From assembly GCA_964524145.1 (NCBI GenBank), contig CAZGCA010000047.1, forward strand, positions 1 to 49,065: a stretch of DNA of 49,065 nucleotides, given 5' to 3'. Origin of the DNA: CAZGCA01 sp964524145 (GTDB taxonomy: Bacteria; Hydrogenedentota; CAZGCA01). The notes below the pieces were generated by a model. It was given only the letters and a program-made list of their open reading frames with translations, was not told the DNA's origin and did not search any database. Shown in pieces: positions 43,668 through 49,065 of the stretch. The position numbers were made by a program, and so were the translations under genes. Each line of letters starts with the position of its first letter. The stretch's first letter is position 1.

Positions 43668-43792
43668 CCTCACCCCAGCCCTCTCCCAGTGGGAGAGGGG
43701 GCAACGATTCACGTTATGTGAGGGCAGATCGAATAAAGCTTCAGGTCTTCTGCTGCCGGCGAAATGATCTCCCTCTCCCAGTGGGAGAGGGA
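43668..43792 (+). repeat. Paired CCCTCTCCCA palindromes
   Basis: Two near-perfect hairpins with arms CCCTCTCCCA and TGGGAGAGGG lie at 43679-43699 and 43770-43792. The first is preceded by CCCTCACCCCAGCC. A decayed copy is at 48988-49017. The first hairpin starts 50 bp after the ABC operon, where it may also stop transcription or protect the 3' end. Confidence 0.65.
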
Positions 43793-43854
43793 GACAAAGA
43801 AGGAGGTGCTATTGGGAACGGCATAACTAATGTCCTGTCAATACACCCCAAACC

Positions 43855-43990
43855 CGTCGTTGCGAACCACCTTCAGGTGGCGTGGCAATCTCGCATTGTG
43901 CGCTTTGACCCCTTCTGCTTCATCCCGATCGCGATGGCGAAAGGCCCAGTCATTGCGAGAATGCCCGGCCGGACATTGCTTATGCAGCAA
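43855..43990 (+). repeat. MITE-like repeat, second copy, and degenerate tail
   Basis: CGTCGTTGCGA (43855-43865) and CGTGGCAATCTC (43881-43892) enclose a CCACCTTCAGGTGG hairpin. The reverse complement of the same flanks occurs at 33993-34033 with a different insert. A further GTCATTGCGAG is at 43949-43959. The remainder of this gap (to 44090) is low-complexity CTACC/CTACT sequence with no gene. Confidence 0.5.
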
Positions 43991-44090
43991 TCAATAGCCA
44001 CGTTTCGCAACGGGCCACCGGCCACTCCCCACCTACTACCTACTACATTCTACCTGCCCCACTCCCCGTCTACTGTCTACCGAATACCGT

Positions 44091-47000
44091 CTACAAACTC
44101 TCCTGTCTGCTCAACCGTAGACACATTTCCACGATCTGCTTCCGGGCATCTTGAATGATGTCCGTAGCCTGTTCGTAGACCGGCACGCTGTCGGGCGTCA
44201 GCGGTAGTCTCCGACCCGTCTCGTGCAACGCGGCCTCGACACGATGCGGCAACTCCTCCAACAGTGTTTCTGCTTCTCGAACAACGGACGCCGGCACGCC
44301 TCGCTCCCGGGCACGCTGAATTGCGTCTCTCAGCAGATACAGGATCTCGTAATCCTCAACACCTTCGCGCGCAACCTCCCATCGTCTGCTGCTCACCACG
44401 CCTTCGCCGTCGTACGCTGTGGCGAAGTAGTCGCCCGTCGGGTTGGGCCCGTCCCAGAGGTCTTCCGAATGGGTCGCGTAGGTCCACCATCCCGCGCCCG
44501 TGAACCCAAGGTTCCAGGCGTACCAGAACCGCCAGCGGTACAGACCGAGACATGAGAGCGTCCGGGACCGGCCTGAGGCGTCGTAGAACCAGACCTCTTT
44601 GCCGACGCGTTTCGCCTCCGGCACAAGCTCGTCTCCCAGCCGTTCGAGCAGTTCCGCGGACGGGCACCAGATGTCGATCAGCCCCGTAAACATCCTGACC
44701 GTCTCCATCGTGGTGCCGCTCGTCGGATCAGTGTAGATAAGGATGTTCGGGTCGGCTTCCCTCACCAGCTTGGCGACCTCGACAAGGTTCACCGTCGTCT
44801 GAGCATACGGGGTCGACGGCTCGTCGTAAGGGTAGAGCGCGTACCTGTCGTAGTCCATGCCCAGCTCGTTCATATGCGACACCCACACTCGCAAATACGA
44901 TACGAACGCTTTGCGCCACGGTTCCGACAGGAACGGCTGCCCTCTGAGACTGCCTTGTGGTGAAACAAACAGCATGATGCCGTGCGGAGAGAGCAACCGG
45001 ACCGATTCGTCGTGTTTGGTGAAGTCCATCTCACCCACCAGGTTGCCTTCGGCGTCGCACGTCGCGGACGGTGCAGACCCGAAAAAGACGGTCACGCCGT
45101 GGTCGACAAGGTCTTTCAGCGCGTACTCATGCTTCACTCCGAGCGGACCTGAATCGTACGACCAGAGACAGAACCGCAGGGGGCGCGGACGAGGCAGCGC
45201 CAACTCCCACACCTTGACCTCGATCGGAATGGCCACCTCGGTCGGGTCGGGCTCGACGCTCTTGAGACGTAACTCCGATACATAGTCGCCCGGCTCCATG
45301 CCGACCGCGTTCACAGTGATCCAGAGCTGTTGAGATTCGAGTGACGGAACAGTTATCAGCCGCCCTTGGTCCAGACGCGGTAGCGCGTCGGCCACCCGTT
45401 CGCGCCGGATAGACGAGACGGCAACAGCGCGCCTGAACTCAAGATGGTTTCTCGCTGGATAGGTCTTCTCACCAACAAGGTTGCCTGGGAGCACGCGCAC
45501 CTCGAGCGTTCGCTCCGAGACGTTCGTCAAGTTCAACGCAAGCGACTCATACTCGCCGACGCAAAGCGCCGTGCTCAGCCCTTCCGTTCGGTTCTCCGGC
45601 GCAGGCAGCGAGTCGAGTGCATCGAAGTACGCCCACGGGTTGGCCTCCCATGCGAAAAACGAGCCTGTCGGCGCCAGAGCCTTCCCTGCAACTGCCAGCG
45701 ACCTGAGCCGCCCGGCCGACTTTCTCAGAGCCGGGACCGACCGCGCGCGATCGGCATCCTCCGCCTCGTTAAGCGTCGCCAAGGTCCCGCGGAGAGTCCG
45801 CAACTCGTCCCGAACATGCTCGGCAGCGGTCGGATTCGTCTGTTTCCATGCCTCGGCAGCGTCCAGCGTCTGCTTGAGAAGAACGCCGTCCAGATACGCA
45901 AGGTCGCTCTCGAGCCCTTCGAACGAGAACGACGCCGTACTCGAAGAGAGAACCGTGCGGCGGTCTGCATCAATAAGCTTCCAACCAACGCCGTACGCTC
46001 CCGGTTCGGAAGCCTCGAACTGGACTGCGACACGTTGCCGCGCCCCGCGAACGTGCTTTGCGAACCGGTGCACGACACCGTTGGGGTGGACAATATCGGT
46101 TGTCAGGACCAGCCTCTCGTTTCCAGGGTTGACAACATCGAACCGCCAGACGTTCGATCCCGTGAGCAGCATTTGGTCGCCGTACGATACGAAGGACGCA
46201 CCCGACGGTTCGCTTGTCTTGGCCGGTGTCGGCAGCAACTTGAATTCCGAAGCACCGGGAACGCGGCACGTGTGGGCCCTGTCCGCTCCGAAAACCGTCC
46301 ACGCACGCGGATCGGCTCGATACGGCACGCCGAGCTCCACCCAGACCATGCTGCCTCCAACTCCCGGCCCCGCGACGATCGCTTCAATCATCCCGTCGTT
46401 ATCGAAATCGCCGACAAGCGGAGACGCTGTGGGCTTGCAGGGAACGCTCGCTGCCATGATCGATGTGCCATCCGCGTCAAGAATTTGGACGTCGCCCGCG
46501 CTCGAGTGCAGCATGATCTCGAGCCCTGGATCGTCGTCGAGATTGACAAGCGTCGGCGCCGCGCACATGCAGCTGCGCGGGAACTCGCGTTTCCAGACAA
46601 ACCCGTCCCGCCCGTAGCACCAGACAGCACCGCCTTTGTTGCCAAACACGATCTGGTCGCCACCGTCGCCGTCGAGGTCCGCAGCGGAGATGGCGCTGTT
46701 CACGTGCAGAAAGACGTTCTCCTCCTCGACCAGCCGCCCCGACCGCAGATCGATCCGCAGGAAATGGTGCAGCCCGCCCCCGATAAACAGCTCCGGTATT
46801 CCGTCACCTTCCACGTCGGCAAGAATGGGCGTGCTTGTCGGGAACAGGTCGTCGGGCCGATACACGTCCCACAACCATTCGCCTTTCGCGGTCAGCGCAT
46901 AGATATGCCTGTCATGGGACGTAACGATGATCTCCCGGCCGGGAGCGTCATAGATGTCCGCGACCAGCGTGGGCCCCATCGGCTCGCCTTCCCCTTGGAA

Positions 47001-47501
47001 CCGCCAGAGCAACGTTCCCGTGTTGCTGAAACACGAGACGTACCCTGCGACATCGCCCACCAGGATCTCCGGCGCACCGTCCCGGTCCAGGTCCGCAACC
47101 GCAGGACAGGCGTCGGCGAAAACGCCGCCGGGAATACGTGCCGTCCATTTCGGTTCGCCGGTGTCGGTCAGCACGACGATGTTACCCGCACTGTCGCAGC
47201 CCACCACCTCTTCCGCGCCGTCGCCGTCAAGGTCGGTAACAGCCGGCACGGCGGTTACGGGCGGCGTCATGGCGTACTCCCAGGCACGCTGCCCGTCGGG
47301 CGTGAAGCAGACTATTCCGTTCTCGACCTCAGATACAACGAACCCTTTTGTCCGGCCCGTCGCGGGATCACGAATCTCGTTCGGACCTGAGAATCCGCCT
47401 TTCCCCTGCACCTGCCAGCCGACTTCATAGCCCAAACCGCCAAACGCTCCCTGCGCGCACACAACACACACGACCAGCAACCCGGCAACACGCGTTTTCA
47501 T
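44091..47501 (-). CDS. Secreted beta-propeller (FG-GAP/PQQ-like) protein with DUF4091/GH123-like domain
   Basis: The 1136-residue protein starts with a signal peptide (KTRVAGLLVVCVVCAQGAFG). Residues of about 30-400 form a propeller of FG-GAP-type blades (VTDLDGDGAEEVVGCDSAGN, VADLDRDGAPEILVGD, ADVEGDGIPELFIGG, ADLDGDGGDQIVFGN, GDFDNDGMIEAIVAGPG). A middle beta/helical region leads to a C-terminal alpha/beta-barrel-like domain (about 750-1050) of the DUF4091/GH123-like type. YALYPYDEPSTPY there supplies an Asp-Glu pair and TGAGWWTYATHSEDLWDGPN is characteristic. The last 60 residues are helical. Extracellular carbohydrate binding or hydrolysis is likely; the substrate is unknown. The start at 47501 has GGAGGAA nine bases upstream. 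Confidence 0.85.
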   Translation of the reverse strand: MKTRVAGLLVVCVVCAQGAFGGLGYEVGWQVQGKGGFSGPNEIRDPATGRTKGFVVSEVENGIVCFTPDGQRAWEYAMTPPVTAVPAVTDLDGDGAEEVVGCDSAGNIVVLTDTGEPKWTARIPGGVFADACPAVADLDRDGAPEILVGDVAGYVSCFSNTGTLLWRFQGEGEPMGPTLVADIYDAPGREIIVTSHDRHIYALTAKGEWLWDVYRPDDLFPTSTPILADVEGDGIPELFIGGGLHHFLRIDLRSGRLVEEENVFLHVNSAISAADLDGDGGDQIVFGNKGGAVWCYGRDGFVWKREFPRSCMCAAPTLVNLDDDPGLEIMLHSSAGDVQILDADGTSIMAASVPCKPTASPLVGDFDNDGMIEAIVAGPGVGGSMVWVELGVPYRADPRAWTVFGADRAHTCRVPGASEFKLLPTPAKTSEPSGASFVSYGDQMLLTGSNVWRFDVVNPGNERLVLTTDIVHPNGVVHRFAKHVRGARQRVAVQFEASEPGAYGVGWKLIDADRRTVLSSSTASFSFEGLESDLAYLDGVLLKQTLDAAEAWKQTNPTAAEHVRDELRTLRGTLATLNEAEDADRARSVPALRKSAGRLRSLAVAGKALAPTGSFFAWEANPWAYFDALDSLPAPENRTEGLSTALCVGEYESLALNLTNVSERTLEVRVLPGNLVGEKTYPARNHLEFRRAVAVSSIRRERVADALPRLDQGRLITVPSLESQQLWITVNAVGMEPGDYVSELRLKSVEPDPTEVAIPIEVKVWELALPRPRPLRFCLWSYDSGPLGVKHEYALKDLVDHGVTVFFGSAPSATCDAEGNLVGEMDFTKHDESVRLLSPHGIMLFVSPQGSLRGQPFLSEPWRKAFVSYLRVWVSHMNELGMDYDRYALYPYDEPSTPYAQTTVNLVEVAKLVREADPNILIYTDPTSGTTMETVRMFTGLIDIWCPSAELLERLGDELVPEAKRVGKEVWFYDASGRSRTLSCLGLYRWRFWYAWNLGFTGAGWWTYATHSEDLWDGPNPTGDYFATAYDGEGVVSSRRWEVAREGVEDYEILYLLRDAIQRARERGVPASVVREAETLLEELPHRVEAALHETGRRLPLTPDSVPVYEQATDIIQDARKQIVEMCLRLSRQESL

Positions 47502-47630
47502 CAGACGATTCCTCCGGTCTTGAACCCAACACCAGCCAATACCACGCTGATAGTGTAGCAGAATCTTGTGCCATACATCTCGTCCGCATTTCTCACCAGA
47601 AGGCCCCTTGCTTACCAGCACATCCCCGAC

Positions 47631-47766
47631 CCCTTCTCGTCGTTCCCGCGAAAGCAAGAATCCAGCGTAGCGCAGGCATCTTGCCTGCAATCCCTATCTA
47701 CTACCTACTCTATGCTACCTACTGACTCCGCAGGCTCCGTCCACCATGCTCGTGATCGCAATCGAA
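47631..47766 (+). repeat. 136 bp direct repeat, copy 1
   Basis: This unit recurs at 47780-47915 with only three substitutions by eye (one C/T and an adjacent AA/GG). Each copy contains GTTCCCGCGAAAGC, GTAGCGCAGGCATCTTGCC and a CTACTACCTACTC low-complexity stretch. Confidence 0.9.
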
Positions 47767-47779
47767 GGCCCCAAACAAC

Positions 47780-47915
47780 CCCTTTTCGTCGTTCCCGCGA
47801 AAGCGGGAATCCAGCGTAGCGCAGGCATCTTGCCTGCAATCCCTATCTACTACCTACTCTATGCTACCTACTGACTCCGCAGGCTCCGTCCACCATGCTC
47901 GTGATCGCAATCGAA
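47780..47915 (+). repeat. 136 bp direct repeat, copy 2
   Basis: Second copy, 13 bp after the first. Here the inner inverted repeat CCCGCGAAAGCGGG is intact, whereas copy 1 has lost it (GCAAG in place of GCGGG), so copy 2 looks closer to the ancestral form. Confidence 0.9.
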
Positions 47916-47951
47916 CCCGCTACTGGGTCACCATTCGCCGCAACCACGCGA

Positions 47952-48033
47952 GTCCCGGAGGGACGATTGACAATAGCCCAGCAATTCATTGCTGGGATCA
48001 CCGAGGCCCAAACCTATCCAGTCCCGTAGGGAC
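47952..48033 (+). repeat. REP-like palindromic cluster (GTCCCGKAGGGAC units)
   Basis: GTCCCGGAGGGAC (47952-47964) and GTCCCGTAGGGAC (48021-48033) are both followed by GA(T/C)TGA. Between them is a perfect hairpin with 9 bp arms CCCAGCAAT/ATTGCTGGG (47977-47996). This composite resembles dispersed palindromic repeats common in Planctomycetota-like genomes. No RAYT-type transposase is in the window. Confidence 0.7.
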
Positions 48034-48148
48034 GACTGAACCGATTCGCACTTCTGCGATCTTTCAACCGTATCCTATGAACATCCTTTAACACTCCGGG
48101 TTGTCACAAGGTTCCCGGCCTTTTCGACAACCCGCTTGTTCCTCCGTT

Positions 48149-48165
48149 GCAGGCTGGAAGCCTGC
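48149..48165 (+). repeat. GCAGGCT/AGCCTGC hairpin element
   Basis: GCAGGCTGGAAGCCTGC followed by GCTACG is an inverted-orientation relative of the GTAGCGCAGGC...GCCTGC element inside both 136 bp repeats (near 47668 and 47817). Only the loop differs. Confidence 0.55.
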
Positions 48166-48185
48166 GCTACGAGAAACACGTCACG

Positions 48186-48215
48186 TTGATCTCTGAGCGA
48201 TAGGTTGTGTAGGAT
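48186..48215 (+). promoter_or_regulatory. Possible rhomboid gene promoter
   Basis: TTGATC (48186-48191) and TAGGAT (48210-48215) are spaced by 18 bp, about 36 bp before the ATG. Both boxes match consensus only partly. Confidence 0.3.
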
Positions 48216-48251
48216 AGTCCGAGCGTTCACATTCCCTATAGGCGGACCGAA

Positions 48252-48938
48252 ATGATACCGATAAAGGACGAGAACCCGACCGAGACGGTCCCGTTCGTCA
48301 CGTTGGCCATTATCACGGCGAACGTCCTCGCTTTCGCCTACGAACTCTCGCTCGGCCAGGAAGGCGTCACGCGGCTGGTGATGCAGATGGGCGTTGTGCC
48401 GCGCGAGATGACCGCAGGCGGGCTCAACCTCAGCCGGTCGCCGACCTTCATGACGAGCATGTTTCTGCACGGCGGGCTGCTCCATCTCTTGGGCAACATG
48501 CTCTACCTGTGGATATTCGGAAACAACATCGAGGACGCGCTCGGCCACGTTCGGTTCCTGCTATTCTACGTTCTCTGCGGCGTTGCGGCGACGGCGCTCC
48601 ACGTTGCTCTAAACTCGGGATCCCCGAAACCGGTCATAGGCGCGAGCGGCGCGATCTCCGGCGTGCTCGGCGCGTACCTGATACTCTATCCGAAAGCCCG
48701 GGTCTGGACCATCATCTTCTACTTCTTCCTGATACGACTGATCCGTATACCCGCGGTGGTCGTTCTGGCGATATGGATTCTGTACCAGGTGCTGAGTGCG
48801 GCGGTTCTTTCCGCCTACGGCACGGCGGATGCCGGCGGCGTAGCGGTGTTCGCCCATATCGGAGGGTTTGCGGCAGGTATCGTACTGCTGCCTTTATTCC
48901 TGCTGGGACGGAAGCGGCGCCGGCGTATTCGCCCCTAG
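48252..48938 (+). CDS. Rhomboid-family intramembrane serine protease
   Basis: The 228-residue membrane protein has about six helices and the rhomboid signature. HGGLLHLLGNMLYLW (73-87) carries the oxyanion-hole Asn82, GASGAISG (130-137) has nucleophile Ser132, and AHIGGF (201-206) has catalytic His202. It cleaves single-pass membrane proteins within or next to the bilayer. The ATG has AGGCGGA upstream. The family member is otherwise ordinary, ending in an Arg/Lys-rich cytoplasmic tail. Substrates are unknown; single-pass proteins in this window, such as the tethered sigma factor, are conceivable but untested. Confidence 0.95.
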   Translation: MIPIKDENPTETVPFVTLAIITANVLAFAYELSLGQEGVTRLVMQMGVVPREMTAGGLNLSRSPTFMTSMFLHGGLLHLLGNMLYLWIFGNNIEDALGHVRFLLFYVLCGVAATALHVALNSGSPKPVIGASGAISGVLGAYLILYPKARVWTIIFYFFLIRLIRIPAVVVLAIWILYQVLSAAVLSAYGTADAGGVAVFAHIGGFAAGIVLLPLFLLGRKRRRRIRP

Positions 48939-48987
48939 ACAGCCTCACGTAATTCAGCAACAGACTCTGAGTCGCGTTTGCTCGAAA

Positions 48988-49017
48988 CCCTCACCCCAAC
49001 CCTCTCCCAATGGGCAT
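48988..49017 (+). repeat. Decayed CCCTCACCCC/CCCTCTCCCA repeat
   Basis: CCCTCACCCCAACCCTCTCC followed by CAATGGGCA matches the left half of the 43668-43699 repeat, while the right arm is lost. It lies 49 bp after the rhomboid stop. Confidence 0.5.
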
Positions 49018-49065
49018 ATGCGCTAACTTAGCGAAATCCGTTGGTGTAACGTTGCCCATTGTGCA

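Larger units (their letters stand above)
47502..48251 (+). other. 750 bp repeat-rich intergenic region
   Basis: This gap lies between the divergent propeller/DUF4091 and rhomboid genes. It holds a 136 bp direct duplication, a palindromic repeat cluster, three GCAGGC-N-GCCTGC elements and a weak rhomboid promoter, each listed separately. Open frames across it have repeat-derived composition and no credible SD, so no gene is called. Confidence 0.7.

Noticed and set aside
45444..47390. Long plus-strand open frame of about 650 codons antisense to the propeller/DUF4091 gene
   Set aside because: It is the mirror of a gene with signal peptide, SD and recognised domains; its translation is Arg/Pro/His-rich without domain features.
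47631..47915. CRISPR-like repeat array
   Set aside because: There are only two 136 bp copies with a 13 bp spacer, far from CRISPR geometry, and no cas genes.

Overview
The window is chromosomal DNA of a Gram-negative bacterium with moderately high GC. Several features point to the PVC superphylum or a neighbouring, mostly uncultured phylum (Lentisphaerota, Kiritimatiellota, Planctomycetota or Hydrogenedentota are all possible). These are a double-length UvrA, an ECF sigma factor joined through a membrane helix to carboxypeptidase-regulatory-like modules, a secreted beta-propeller/DUF4091 protein, Gfo/Idh/MocA and TIM-barrel sugar proteins, a eukaryote-like UDP-glucose dehydrogenase, and many small palindromic intergenic repeats. 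The taxon cannot be fixed from the sequence alone. No phage, plasmid, CRISPR or transposase genes are visible.

Layout. (1) 1-1312: tRNA-Val and rplL-rplJ on the minus strand, with a sigma70 promoter, an L10 autoregulatory leader and an attenuator. (2) 1426-2565: a PP-loop amidotransferase, facing (3) a minus-strand envelope block at 2629-10707: an mlaB-mlaF-[WPF-repeat protein]-mlaE-mlaD lipid-transport operon that runs on into a sugar-nucleotide epimerase and a GT39-like glycosyltransferase. (4) 10792-14654, minus strand: an orphan sensor kinase, a small membrane protein and an MFS transporter. (5) 15000-18164, plus strand: the membrane-tethered sigma factor. (6) 18379-24336: an alkyladenine DNA glycosylase coupled to the tandem UvrA. 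(7) 24354-28950, minus strand: a PilZ protein, glgC and a glycogen debranching enzyme. (8) 29252-31383, plus strand: a YbjN-like protein and UDP-glucose 6-dehydrogenase. (9) 31422-35305: a sugar isomerase-like protein, a secreted esterase and a Gfo/Idh/MocA oxidoreductase. (10) 35750-43629, plus strand: a tightly coupled six-gene operon with a membrane-anchored multi-module protein, two ABC ATPase/permease pairs and a membrane-anchored protein with a pseudopilin-like tail. (11) 44091-47501, minus strand: a secreted propeller/DUF4091 protein. (12) 47502-48251: a repeat-rich intergenic region. (13) 48252-48938: a rhomboid protease.

Most of the content serves the cell envelope and carbohydrates: inter-membrane lipid transport, surface glycan synthesis, glycogen turnover, secreted carbohydrate-active proteins and ABC-2 export. 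The best candidates for undescribed biology are the coupled ABC-2/modular-protein operon, the WPF-repeat protein embedded in the Mla operon, and the sigma factor with a giant predicted extracytoplasmic domain. The sigma factor and the first protein of the ABC operon carry the same class of extracytoplasmic module.
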